Positions 9,011 through 17,784 of a stretch of 64,000 bases of DNA are shown piece by piece (within the stretch, counting starts at the first letter, position 1; each line of letters opens with the position of its first letter). The notes under the pieces are model-generated. The model was not told where the DNA came from, did no database searches, and saw only the letters and a program-made list of their open reading frames with translations. This stretch comes from Dactylosporangium sp. AC04546 (GTDB lineage: Bacteria; Actinomycetota; Actinomycetes; Mycobacteriales; Micromonosporaceae): the NCBI RefSeq assembly GCF_022095675.1, contig NZ_JAHYSG010000002.1, forward strand, positions 217,151 to 281,150, given 5' to 3'. A program made the translations under genes and the position numbers.

Positions 9011-9039
9011 GGGTCTGTTCTCCTCCTGACGGTGTCGGT

Positions 9040-10227
9040 TCAGACAACGCCGGCGCCGTGCAGGCGGGCGATCGCATCGGGGCCATGGCCGAGCTCGGCG
9101 AGCAGAGCGTCGGTGTGCTGGCCCAGGTCGGGCACGTTGCCCATCACCGGCTCGCTCCCGGCCAGCCCGATCGGGGGCAGCAGCGCCTGGAACTCCCCAC
9201 CGGGAGCCTGCACCTTGCGCCACCGGTCCCGCTCCCGCAGCACCGGATGCTCCAGGAAGTCGGCGACCTGGTTGATCGGCGCGTTGGCGATACGCAGCTG
9301 GTCCAGGCTCTCGGCCGCCTCCTCGCTGGTGCGCCGGGCGAAGGCATCGGCGATGTACCCGTCGAGCTCGGCACGGTGCGCGACACGGTCGGCACCGGTG
9401 CGGAACCTGGGGTCATCGGCCAGCGCGGGATCGTCGAGGAACTGCGCGCAGAGCGCCCGCCACTCGACGTCGTTCTGGATCGAGAACAGGATCTCACGTC
9501 CGTCCATGGCCGTGTAGGCGCCGTACGGCGCGATGGTGGCGTGGTGCGTGCCGAGTCGGGGCGGCTGGGACCCGGTGTACCCCGTGTAGTAGGCCGGCTG
9601 GCTCATCCACTCGGCCAGCGAGTCGAACAGCGAGACCTCGACCGGCTGCACCGTGCCGGTGGTAGCCCGGGCCAGCAGCGCCGTGAGAACGCCCGAGAAG
9701 GCGTACATCCCGGCCGCGATGTCAGCCACGGAAATGCCGACCCGTGCTCCCGAGTCCGGGACACCCGTGATCGAGACCAGGCCGGTCTGGCACTGCATGA
9801 GCAGGTCGTAGGCCTTTCGGTCGGCCCACGACCCGGTGCTTCCGTATCCGTTGACGGCGCAGCCGATCAATCTCGGATTGAGCGCGGCCAGTGCGTCGAC
9901 GCCGAAGCCGAGCCGGTCCACCGCGCCCGGACCCAAATTGTGCACGAAGACGTCAGCCCGGGTGAGCAGGTCCCGCAACACCTCGCGGCCCTCGGGAGCC
10001 TTGACGTCGAGGGTGAGTGACTCCTTGCCGCGGTTGAGCCAGACGAAGTAGCTGGACAGCCCGTGGACGGCTCGGTCATACCCGCGGGCGAAGTCGCCAC
10101 CTCCGGGCCGTTCGATCTTGATCACCCGGGCGCCGAGATCGGCCAGCTGCCGTGTCGCGAACGGAGCCGCCACGGCTTGTTCCAGGCCGACTACGGTGAC
10201 GCCAGCAAGCGGTCGGGTGTCGGGCAT
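9040..10227 (-). CDS. Class III CoA-transferase (CaiB/BaiF), single domain
   Basis: A 395-residue, normal-length formyl-CoA-transferase-type enzyme. N-terminal FATRQLADLGARVIKIERPGG and VHNLGPGAVDRLG are standard, and the catalytic Asp is expected in the ISVADIAAG segment, which is intact. It leads a minus-strand operon (CoA-transferase, acyl-CoA dehydrogenase, reductase), so it plausibly loads CoA on the acid that the next gene desaturates. The ATG at 10227 opens just ahead of the first CaiB motif. It is divergent from the MFS transporter, with a 118-bp shared regulatory gap. Confidence 0.93.
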   Translation of the reverse strand: MPDTRPLAGVTVVGLEQAVAAPFATRQLADLGARVIKIERPGGGDFARGYDRAVHGLSSYFVWLNRGKESLTLDVKAPEGREVLRDLLTRADVFVHNLGPGAVDRLGFGVDALAALNPRLIGCAVNGYGSTGSWADRKAYDLLMQCQTGLVSITGVPDSGARVGISVADIAAGMYAFSGVLTALLARATTGTVQPVEVSLFDSLAEWMSQPAYYTGYTGSQPPRLGTHHATIAPYGAYTAMDGREILFSIQNDVEWRALCAQFLDDPALADDPRFRTGADRVAHRAELDGYIADAFARRTSEEAAESLDQLRIANAPINQVADFLEHPVLRERDRWRKVQAPGGEFQALLPPIGLAGSEPVMGNVPDLGQHTDALLAELGHGPDAIARLHGAGVV

Positions 10228-10237
10228 GACTGCTACG

Positions 10238-10270
10238 CTACATCACTGTTGTGGTCTTATTGTGGTGTAG
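10238..10270. promoter_or_regulatory. Imperfect inverted repeat in divergent promoter
   Basis: CTACATCAC (10238-10246) and GTGGTGTAG (10262-10270) form 9-bp arms with one mismatch around a 15-base spacer. The spacer and right arm also hold a direct repeat TTGTGGT (10249 and 10260). It lies between the CoA-transferase and transporter starts, where a regulator of both would bind. No TetR/MarR gene is adjacent. Confidence 0.4.
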
Positions 10271-10345
10271 TAGCTCACTTCAACTCTTGGAGGAGTCCTG
10301 CTCAGGACCACCGACCCACGGTCCCGCTCCCGTGCGGTCTTCCCT

Positions 10346-11767
10346 GTGCTCGCGCTCGTCGTGATCGCGGTGAACCTGCCGCAGTCTGTCGTCGTTCCCG
10401 TGCTGTCGGGACTGCAGTCCGACTACGGCACCGACCAGGTCACCGCGACCTGGCTGATCACCGGCTTCCTGCTCTCCTCAGGCGTGGCGACTCCCCTGCT
10501 CGGACGGCTCGGCGACAGCTACGGTCAACGCCGGATCCTCGCTGTGGTGCTCCTGGTGCTGGCGCTCGGCTGCCTCGGCTCCGCCCTGGCGCCCACCATC
10601 GGGTGGCAGATCGCCATGCGGGTCGTGCAGGGGATCAGCGGCGGCGCCGTTCCAGTCGCCTTCTCGGCGCTGCGGGCGGGAGTGCCCCCGGAGCGACTCA
10701 GCTACGCGGCGGCGGTCCTGGCGACGGTGGGTTCCATCGCGTTCTCGGTCGGGATCGTGCTGGCCGGCCCGATCCTGGTCGAGATGGGCCGGACGGCGCT
10801 GTTCCTCCTCCCGATGGGCCTGGCGATGGTCGCCCTGGTCGGCGTGCTGCTGGTGCTGCCACCGTCCGGTTCCCAAGCTCCTGGCAACGGCCGGTTCGGC
10901 GTCCTGCCGGTGGTCCTCTTCGCCGGCGCCCTGGTCTGCGCGTTGCTGGCGATCAGCCGGAGCAGCTTCCTGGGATGGACGTCCCCGATGGTTCTGGCCC
11001 TGGTCGGCGCAGCTCTCATCCTCGGCCTGGCCTGGTCCGCTCAGGAGCGGCGGGCGCGGGTGCCGTTCGTGGACCTGCGCATGATGCGCCTTCGAGGCGT
11101 CTGGACCGCGAACCTGGTGGCGTTCCTCGCCGGGGTCGGGCTGTTCGGGTGTGCGGCCGGGCTCCCACGGCTGATCCAGGCACCGCCGGACAGCGGCGTC
11201 GGGATCGGTGCGAGGCTCTCGGAGGTCGGCCTGCTGATGTCGCCCATCGCGCTCGCGGCGTTCCTCACCAGCCTGTGCACCGCTCGGCTCTACCGCCTGT
11301 TCTCCTCCCGTAGCCTGCTCGTTGCGGGTGGCCTGATCAGCAGCGCGTCGTTCGCCGCAGTGGCCGCCTGGAACGGCGAGTGGTGGATGATCGTCAGCTG
11401 GTGCGTCGTTCAGGGCATCGGCAACGGGCTGATCCTCTCCACTGTCGCGGCCGTGGTCGTGGCCTCGGTACCCGCTGGTCAGACCGGAGTGGCGAACGGC
11501 ATGAACACGAACATCAGGACGCTCGGTGGCTCACTCGGGGCGGCCACCACGGTAGCCATCCTGACGGCGTACGCGGGGCCGGCCGGTCTCGACGCGGTGG
11601 GTTACGTCGCCGTCTTCGTTGTGCTGGCGGCAGCCATGGCGCTCTCCGCCGGGGCGGCCCTGCTGATCCCCCACGACGGTGCTCAGACGCCCGGTCTGGA
11701 ACCGGACCCGGTGGTCAGCGACGCCGGTCTGGCCGGGCCGACGACGACGCACCCGGCGGCGGGGTGA
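10346..11767 (+). CDS. MFS transporter, EmrB/QacA-like drug-resistance family
   Basis: A hydrophobic protein of about 473 residues with many membrane segments. Motif A is visible as LLGRLGDSYGQRRIL after the second helix. The motif-C-like SIAFSVGIVLAGPI is present, and a late GQTGVANGMNTNIRTLGGSLG loop is typical of 14-helix EmrB/QacA exporters or uptake homologs. The start is uncertain. GTG 10346 falls right at the first membrane helix and has no ribosome site. A good GGAGGAG lies at 10289-10295, too far from it and only two bases from an in-frame CTG at 10298. Role: uptake or export of the pathway substrate or product (inference). Confidence 0.85.
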   Translation: MLALVVIAVNLPQSVVVPVLSGLQSDYGTDQVTATWLITGFLLSSGVATPLLGRLGDSYGQRRILAVVLLVLALGCLGSALAPTIGWQIAMRVVQGISGGAVPVAFSALRAGVPPERLSYAAAVLATVGSIAFSVGIVLAGPILVEMGRTALFLLPMGLAMVALVGVLLVLPPSGSQAPGNGRFGVLPVVLFAGALVCALLAISRSSFLGWTSPMVLALVGAALILGLAWSAQERRARVPFVDLRMMRLRGVWTANLVAFLAGVGLFGCAAGLPRLIQAPPDSGVGIGARLSEVGLLMSPIALAAFLTSLCTARLYRLFSSRSLLVAGGLISSASFAAVAAWNGEWWMIVSWCVVQGIGNGLILSTVAAVVVASVPAGQTGVANGMNTNIRTLGGSLGAATTVAILTAYAGPAGLDAVGYVAVFVVLAAAMALSAGAALLIPHDGAQTPGLEPDPVVSDAGLAGPTTTHPAAG

Positions 11768-11838
11768 TCCCGATGAGCCTTCCCGGGCCGTCAGTGGTCG
11801 TGCCAACATGGTAGCCGAACTCAATTAGGGGAGCATCC

Positions 11839-12342
11839 ATGGAAGCCGGCAAGGAAGAGCGTCAGGGGCTTGTGCACGGCCTGCGGTGGGGACTGAAGAA
11901 GTCCTTCGTGGACTACGTCCGCCGGATGCCCGACGGCAAGGGGTCGGTAGGTGACGGCGCGGCGCCGGTCGGGACCGGGGACCTCTTCTACGAGCACGAC
12001 GCCGGCCGGAGCGGTGCCGGGGTGTGGGCATTCCGCGGCGACGTCCGGTTCAGTGGGCACTTCGGCATGCTGTTCGTCCGCGTCGCCAACCCCTGGCTGG
12101 AGATCGACGGGAGCAGCGCGGTGCTGAGCATCGAGGATCCGCAGGCTCGGGAGGGCGCACCGCGCGTCCCGCTGGTGACGGGAACGCTGCAGCGTCTCGG
12201 CGACCACGACGGCACCGAGATCTGGGGCAGCGACGACGTTGCGCTGACGGCCGAGGGCGTCGCGCTGTTCAACGACGTCTACGCCGAAGGTGAACCGTTC
12301 GAACCGCTGGTGGTCCAGCTCCCCCGGAGCCGGTCGAGCTGA
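11839..12342 (+). CDS. HtaA-domain protein without signal peptide
   Basis: A 167-residue protein made almost wholly of one HtaA domain. The hallmarks are the N-terminal LRWGLKKSFVDYV, a gap, then VWAFRGDVRFSGHFGMLF and a closing LTAEGVALFNDVYAEGEP. In corynebacteria HtaA domains bind heme at the cell surface. This copy starts directly with a polar MEAGKEERQGL, has no signal peptide or membrane anchor, and so should be cytoplasmic. It lies 71 bases after the MFS gene and 98 before an FAD monooxygenase. A ligand-binding or accessory role in the catabolic cluster is possible; heme binding cannot be read from sequence. Confidence 0.82.
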   Translation: MEAGKEERQGLVHGLRWGLKKSFVDYVRRMPDGKGSVGDGAAPVGTGDLFYEHDAGRSGAGVWAFRGDVRFSGHFGMLFVRVANPWLEIDGSSAVLSIEDPQAREGAPRVPLVTGTLQRLGDHDGTEIWGSDDVALTAEGVALFNDVYAEGEPFEPLVVQLPRSRSS

Positions 12343-12440
12343 GTGAGGCCGCGTCCATGGACATGATCGACGCCCTGTCGCCTGTGATGCTCGCTTGTTA
12401 TGCTCGAAGCGTTGTCGTTACCGAATAGCGGGAGCGTCCG

Positions 12441-13832
12441 ATGACTACTAGCGAGGGACCCCTTGGGCGCGCCCTGGTGATCGGCGGCAGCATCGCCGGC
12501 ACCCTGGCCGCCGCCGCGGTGGCACCACACTTCGCCGAGGTGCTGCTGCTCGACCGGGACCAGCTGCCTGATGAACCCGTGTTCCGCAAGGGCGTGCCGC
12601 AGGGCGCCCACTTCCACGCCCTGCTGGCGGCCGGGCGGCAAGCGATGGACGAGCTCCTGCCGGGCTTCTCCGAGCACGCCTTCGCGATGGGCGCGGCCCG
12701 GCTGGACTCCGCCGGGGACGTGATGCGGCTGGACCGCGTCGGCTGGTCCCCGCGCTTCACGTCCACGCTCGAGTTCCTCATGGCCAGCCGGCCGTTGATC
12801 GAGAAGGCGCTGCGGGACAAGGCGGACGCGCTGCCCGGAGTTCGTTACGAGTCCGGCGTCGAGGTCACCGGCCTGGTGGCGCGGGGCGGACGGGTCACCG
12901 GGGTCCGCACCAGGAACGGCCGTGAGGTCGGCGCCGATCTGGTCATCGACGCCAGTGGCCGCTTCTCGCAGGCGGTGGAGTGGCTGAAGGAGCTGGGGTA
13001 CCCGGCTCCGACCGAGGAGATCGTCAACGCCCACTGGGGCTACTCGTCGACCTTCCTGCGGGTGCCCGAGAACTGGTCACCCGGCTTCCAGGCCCTGGCC
13101 GTCACGCCCTTCGGGGAGGGCGCACTGAGCGCCGCCTCGGCCTCCCGCGCGATGGCGATGTGGGTGGTGGAGGGCGAACGCCGCTGGATCCTCACGGTGC
13201 AGGGATCGGCCGGTGACCACCCGCCGCGCAAGGAGGCGGCGCTGCGCGAGTTCGTCTCCTCGATCGGGGTCCCCGAACTCGACAAGGCCCTGGCCGACGT
13301 GGAGTTTCCCGAACCCGTCTCGATGTGGCGCGACACCCGCAGCCGGCTCCGGGACTTCGCCGGGCAGCCGAACCGCCCCGAGGGCTTCCTGGTCGTGGGG
13401 GACGCCTGGATGGGCTTCAACCCGGTCTACGGCCAGGGCATGACCGCCGCCGCGCTCGAAGCTCGAGATCTTCGCGACGAGTTGAGCGCCCACCTGGGCG
13501 CGACCGCCGGCGACCTGACCGGGCTGCCGGCGCGCTTCTACGCGAAGGCCGACGCCCTGATCAAGTACTGCTGGAACAGCTCGAACACGCTCGACCACCG
13601 GATCCCGGGCGTCGAGTACACCGTGGACGGCGAAGCGCGCCAGGTCGACCCGAGCTCGTCGGACTTCTCCGACCGCCTCGCCGCGTACATGGCGCAGGAC
13701 CCGGAGCGCTACATCCGATACCGGGAGACCACCCAGCTGCTGCGCAGTCCCGAGTGGCTGGGCAGCGACGAGGTCGTCTCCGCCGTCAGGGCGAACTGGG
13801 ACGAGCTCGGTCAGGCCGTCGTCCCTCGCTGA
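12441..13832 (+). CDS. FAD-dependent monooxygenase/epoxidase-like oxidoreductase
   Basis: A 463-residue flavoprotein. The N-terminal VIGGSIAGTLAAAAVAPHF is a Rossmann FAD loop with Ser in place of the usual Gly/Ala. FRKGVPQGAHFHALLAAG and the C-terminal GDAWMGFNPVYGQGMTAAALE match the family that includes actinomycete polyether epoxidases such as LasC and squalene-epoxidase-like hydroxylases. The ATG at 12441 follows GGGAG at 12430-12434. A strong hairpin ends the gene downstream. Chemistry is unclear: epoxidation or hydroxylation of an alkene or terpenoid is the most natural guess. Confidence 0.85.
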   Translation: MTTSEGPLGRALVIGGSIAGTLAAAAVAPHFAEVLLLDRDQLPDEPVFRKGVPQGAHFHALLAAGRQAMDELLPGFSEHAFAMGAARLDSAGDVMRLDRVGWSPRFTSTLEFLMASRPLIEKALRDKADALPGVRYESGVEVTGLVARGGRVTGVRTRNGREVGADLVIDASGRFSQAVEWLKELGYPAPTEEIVNAHWGYSSTFLRVPENWSPGFQALAVTPFGEGALSAASASRAMAMWVVEGERRWILTVQGSAGDHPPRKEAALREFVSSIGVPELDKALADVEFPEPVSMWRDTRSRLRDFAGQPNRPEGFLVVGDAWMGFNPVYGQGMTAAALEARDLRDELSAHLGATAGDLTGLPARFYAKADALIKYCWNSSNTLDHRIPGVEYTVDGEARQVDPSSSDFSDRLAAYMAQDPERYIRYRETTQLLRSPEWLGSDEVVSAVRANWDELGQAVVPR

Positions 13833-13861
13833 CCCTTTTTGTACTTCTGGTCTGGACGTGG

Positions 13862-13894
13862 CTGGGCGAGGACGACGATACCGTCCTCGCCCAG
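13862..13894. terminator. Strong hairpin terminator between convergent genes
   Basis: A perfect 13-bp inverted repeat: CTGGGCGAGGACG (13862-13874), a 7-base loop, then CGTCCTCGCCCAG (13882-13894). It lies between the ends of the FAD monooxygenase (13832) and the alpha/beta hydrolase (13948), so it can serve both strands. Confidence 0.85.
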
Positions 13895-13947
13895 TTCAGC
13901 TCGCTGCAGGAGTTCTCCGGCGTCCAGGCCCTCAGCGTCGCCTGGCC

Positions 13948-14766
13948 TCAAAGCCGGAGCCGGCGCGGAGCGGCCAGCTCCTCGATCGCTGCAGTGCACG
14001 CGTCGGGGTCGTCGAGCGGCACGTGGTGGAAGGCGCGCGGTACCCGCACCCGCGGCACTGCCGTCCGGAGCTTGCTCGCGACGTGGTCGACCACCTCCTC
14101 GTCGACCAGCTCACTGTGCTCGCCGTAGACGTAGCCGACGGGGCAGCGCAACGACAGGAGGGCAGCCTCCACAATGTCGTCGGTGAAGAGCCGCCGAGTC
14201 TTGGGGTCGAGCTTCCAGCGCCAGCCCTGCTCGTCGTGCCGAAGACCGGCCCTCGCCACCCGCCGCAGGAGCGTGGGGTCGGCGACGGACCCCGCGGGAC
14301 GCAGCCGGAAACTGCCCAGTGCCTCCTCTTCGCTGGCATACCAGCGCGGCAGACGGTTCGGAGGAGGCAGCCGGCGCAGTGGTATCCGGGTGTCGACGAG
14401 CACCAGGCGCAGGATCCGGTCAGGTACACGCGCCGCCGTACAGATCGCCACAAGGCCACCCATGCTGTGTCCCACCAGTGTCGCCGGCCCGGCCGTCGTC
14501 GCGTCGAGGACTCCGATGATGTCGTCCGCCCAGGCCTCAGCGGCGTAGCTCCCTCGGTGGCCGCTGTCCCCGTGACCGCTGAGGTCCGGAACGATGACGT
14601 GGCGGCGGCGCGCGAGCCGTGGCGCTACTGCACTCCACCAGCCATGGTGCGCCGCGCCGCCGTGGACGAGGACGACCGGCTCCCCCTCCCGTGACCCCAG
14701 TTGCCGGAAGCGGATCGGGCACCCATCGACGATGACTGTCTCGATGGGTGCCGTGAACACGTCCAT
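13948..14766 (-). CDS. Alpha/beta-fold hydrolase
   Basis: A 272-residue serine hydrolase. VLVHGGAAHHGWW gives the oxyanion HG region, VGHSMGGL the nucleophile elbow with Ser, YGEHSELVDEE an acidic residue of the triad, and FHHVPLDD the likely histidine. Such enzymes open lactones and esters, and the BVMOs here make lactones. The ATG at 14766 is preferred to a GTG one codon earlier because AGGA then has room upstream. It lies 54 bases after the amidohydrolase stop, apparently in one transcript. No lid domain or signal peptide is seen. Confidence 0.9.
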   Translation of the reverse strand: MDVFTAPIETVIVDGCPIRFRQLGSREGEPVVLVHGGAAHHGWWSAVAPRLARRRHVIVPDLSGHGDSGHRGSYAAEAWADDIIGVLDATTAGPATLVGHSMGGLVAICTAARVPDRILRLVLVDTRIPLRRLPPPNRLPRWYASEEEALGSFRLRPAGSVADPTLLRRVARAGLRHDEQGWRWKLDPKTRRLFTDDIVEAALLSLRCPVGYVYGEHSELVDEEVVDHVASKLRTAVPRVRVPRAFHHVPLDDPDACTAAIEELAAPRRLRL

Positions 14767-14820
14767 CACATCCTGTCGCTCTCCGGTCCCGGCCAGGTCA
14801 CCCCGACCGTCACCTGCGGG

Positions 14821-16053
14821 TCAGCCGTGGACCGCGGTGGTCGCCAGCCACGACTCGGGCACGGGATGACGGAACAACCGCGAGGCCGTACGGTACGCCA
14901 TGTTGATGGCGTCGTCCCCCGGCAGTGCGGAGAAGCGGTCGGACAGCAGCTTCTGCGTGTCGGGCCAGGTCGAGTCCGAGTGTGGGTAGTCCGTCTCGAC
15001 CATGATGTGGTCGCTGCCGATCATCTTGTACGCGTCGAGGTTCGACGGATTGTCGATCATGCAGAAGTAGAAGTGGTGCAGCAGCGTCTCGCTCGGACTG
15101 AGATCGGACTTCCACTCGCTGTGCAGCTGGGCGCCCGAGTGGTCCATCATGTAGTCCAGCCGGTCGACCGCCATCGGGACCCAGCCGATCCCGCCCTCTG
15201 AGAGCGCCACCTTCAGGTTCGGGAACCGGGCCGGCACGCCGGAGAAGGTCCACTCGATGCCGGTGACCATCGACGAGGCCGGGAACAGCGCGGCCAGCGT
15301 GTAGTCGAGCTTCGGGTCGAGGTTCCGCTCCCGGTTCGGGAGGGGATCCAGCACCCAGCCGGCCGCGCCGAGGTGGATGCACACGACCGTCTGGGTCTCC
15401 TCGAGCGCCTCGAGCACCGGGTACCAGTACGGGTCACCGATGCGCGGAAGCCCGAGGTGCTGCGGCAGGTCTGGCAGTGTCGCGGCCTTGAAGCCGCGCT
15501 CGGCGTTCCTTCGGATGTCGGCGGCGGCGACCGCTGGATCGGTGACCCAGACCAGCTGCATCGGGATGATCCGGCCCGGGTGGGTGCCGGCGAGGTACTC
15601 CAGATGCCAGTCGTTGTATGCGCGGAGCGTCGCCAGACCGAGCTCCCGGTCCTTGCTCATCGACAGGACGCGACCGGCGAAGCCGAAGACGCCGGAGGGG
15701 AAGCATGTGTGCGCGTAGACGCCGTCGATGTCCATGTCCGCCACGCGGGCATTGATGTCCCACGAACCACGGCGCATCTCGTCGTCGCGCAACGGCGCCC
15801 GTGTCCAGCTGGACGGGTCGCGACCGGCGACGTTCTCCAGGCCACTCTCAGCAAGCAGGTTGCCCTCGTACGACCACCACTGGGCACCGGATGCGTCCTC
15901 GATCCGCGCCGGTGCCCGCTCCTGCAGGTGGCTCGGCAGGCGACCGTCGAACAGGTCCGGCGGCTCGTGCAGATGGTCGTCGACGGAGATGACCGGGTAG
16001 ACGCGCTCGCGCGGTTCCGGATCGGGCAGGAGCATGGGATCAGGTCGGCTCAT
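14821..16053 (-). CDS. Amidohydrolase-2 family metal-dependent hydrolase
   Basis: A 410-residue TIM-barrel enzyme of the ACMSD/amidohydrolase-2 type. The N-terminal metal pair is seen in SVDDHLHEPPDLF (HxH). VCIHLGAAGW supplies another His, and VETDYPHSDSTWP contains the late Asp. EGGIGWVPMAVDRLDYMMD is a typical segment of the subgroup found in actinobacterial aromatic and terpene catabolic clusters. The ATG at 16053 follows GAGAGGTG; the longer frame upstream enters AT-rich intergenic DNA. Possible jobs are C-C bond hydrolysis, decarboxylation or lactone opening. Paired with the downstream alpha/beta hydrolase. Confidence 0.9.
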   Translation of the reverse strand: MSRPDPMLLPDPEPRERVYPVISVDDHLHEPPDLFDGRLPSHLQERAPARIEDASGAQWWSYEGNLLAESGLENVAGRDPSSWTRAPLRDDEMRRGSWDINARVADMDIDGVYAHTCFPSGVFGFAGRVLSMSKDRELGLATLRAYNDWHLEYLAGTHPGRIIPMQLVWVTDPAVAAADIRRNAERGFKAATLPDLPQHLGLPRIGDPYWYPVLEALEETQTVVCIHLGAAGWVLDPLPNRERNLDPKLDYTLAALFPASSMVTGIEWTFSGVPARFPNLKVALSEGGIGWVPMAVDRLDYMMDHSGAQLHSEWKSDLSPSETLLHHFYFCMIDNPSNLDAYKMIGSDHIMVETDYPHSDSTWPDTQKLLSDRFSALPGDDAINMAYRTASRLFRHPVPESWLATTAVHG

Positions 16054-16203
16054 TGCACACCTCTCAGCGTTCGGTGATCGCCGGGTCCTCGTCGGCTTCG
16101 CCAGCACAGCAGGGACACACCAATGTCCATAGCATGCTACAATAATCATCTAACATAGTAGTGACAAGAAGCTCCATGCTTGGGGTCGGTGGAGGTCTGC
16201 CGG

Positions 16204-17784
16204 ATGTACGACGTGATCGTGGTTGGGGCAGGCATCAGCGGCATCTACCAGCTCTACCGGCTCCGGGAGGCCGGCCTGTCGGTATGCCTCTGCGAGGCCG
16301 GCTCCGGGGTGGGCGGCACCTGGTACTGGAACCGGTACCCGGGGGCTCGCTTCGACTCCGAGAGCTACAGCTACGGCTACTTCTTCTCCCGCGAGCTGTT
16401 CGAGGAGTGGCGCTGGAGCGAGGAGTTCGCCGCCCAGCCCGAGACCGAGCGCTACCTCAACCACGTCGTGGACCGGTTCGACCTGCGCCGCGACATCCAC
16501 CTCGCGACGCGGATCACCGGGGCGGCGTACGACGAGGCCGACGCGGCCTGGCTCGTGACGACGGCGAACGGCGAACAGCTGCGGGCACGGTTCCTGGTGA
16601 GCGCCGTCGGCCTGCTCTCGGAGCCGTACCTGCCGGCGATCCCCGGGCTGGCGGACTTCGCCGGCGAGTGGCACCACACCGCGCGCTGGCCACACGAAGC
16701 CGTCGAGCTGAGCGGCCGGCGGGTCGCGGTGATCGGCACCGGATCGAGCGGCGTGCAGCTGATCCCGCACGCCGCCCGCGTCGCGGCCGAACTGGTGGTG
16801 TTCCAACGCACGGCCAACTGGTGCACACCGCTGAACAACCGGCCGCTGCCGGCGTCGCGGCACCAGGAGCTACGGCGGTCGTTCCACGACATCTACCGCG
16901 CCTGCCATGCGTCACCGGGCGGGTTCGTGCACCGGCCGCTGCCCCTGTCCGCGCTGGAGGTCGACCCCGGCGAGCGGCTGGCGCACTTCCAGCACCTCTA
17001 CGACAGCCCGGGCCTGACCATGCTCCTGGCGAACTTCCGCGACATCACGACCGACCAGAACGCCAACGCGGCGGTCACAGCGTTCCTGCGCGGGAAGATC
17101 CGCGACCGGGTGACCGACCCGGCCGTGGCCGAGCTGCTCATCCCCGACGACCACACGTTCGGCATGAAGCGTCCGCCGCTGGAGGACGGCTACTACGAGG
17201 TGTTCAACCAGGCTCACGTCACGCTGGTACCGCTGGCACGCGAGCCGATCCAGGCCTTCACCCGGCACGGGATCGCGACGACGAACCGCACCTACCCGGT
17301 GGACGTCGCCGTCTTCGCGACCGGCTTCGACGCCGTGACCGGCGCCATCACCCGAATCGACATCCGCGGGCGCGGGGGAGCGCGGCTCGCCCACCACTGG
17401 GCGGCCGGTCCGCGCACCCACCTCGGGCTGCAGAGTGCCGGCTTTCCCAACCTGTTCTTCGTCGGCGGCCCGCAGAGCACCACCGGGAACATCCCGCGGG
17501 CCACCGAGATCCAGGTCGACTGGGTCACCGCGTGCCTGCGGCACATGGCCGAGCATGGTCGCCGGTGGGTGGAACCCACCGCCGCGGCCGAAGCGGCGTG
17601 GCTGAGCCACGTGTCCTCCACGGTCCGTGGCACCGCGCTGGAGCACGCGACATCGTGGGCGTTCGGATCCAACATCCCCGGCAAGGCGCGGGCGTACCAA
17701 CTGTATGCCGGCGGCATCCCCGCATACCGCGCGCACTGCGAGGCCGCCGTGGAGCGCGGCTACGAGGGGTTCACCTTCGGCTGA
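16204..17784 (+). CDS. Type I Baeyer-Villiger monooxygenase, copy 2
   Basis: A 526-residue FAD/NADPH enzyme with the same architecture as the protein at 3858-5468: GAGISGIYQLYRL, WNRYPGARFDSES, the fingerprint FAGEWHHTARWP, GTGSSGVQ, and the late FATGFDAVTGA. ATG 16204 is chosen because GGAGG lies at 16191-16195. It is divergent from the amidohydrolase and converges on the DUF35 gene, whose end it overlaps by 14 bases. Two such similar but clearly diverged copies suggest successive ketone oxidations on different intermediates, or different substrate ranges. Confidence 0.95.
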   Translation: MYDVIVVGAGISGIYQLYRLREAGLSVCLCEAGSGVGGTWYWNRYPGARFDSESYSYGYFFSRELFEEWRWSEEFAAQPETERYLNHVVDRFDLRRDIHLATRITGAAYDEADAAWLVTTANGEQLRARFLVSAVGLLSEPYLPAIPGLADFAGEWHHTARWPHEAVELSGRRVAVIGTGSSGVQLIPHAARVAAELVVFQRTANWCTPLNNRPLPASRHQELRRSFHDIYRACHASPGGFVHRPLPLSALEVDPGERLAHFQHLYDSPGLTMLLANFRDITTDQNANAAVTAFLRGKIRDRVTDPAVAELLIPDDHTFGMKRPPLEDGYYEVFNQAHVTLVPLAREPIQAFTRHGIATTNRTYPVDVAVFATGFDAVTGAITRIDIRGRGGARLAHHWAAGPRTHLGLQSAGFPNLFFVGGPQSTTGNIPRATEIQVDWVTACLRHMAEHGRRWVEPTAAAEAAWLSHVSSTVRGTALEHATSWAFGSNIPGKARAYQLYAGGIPAYRAHCEAAVERGYEGFTFG

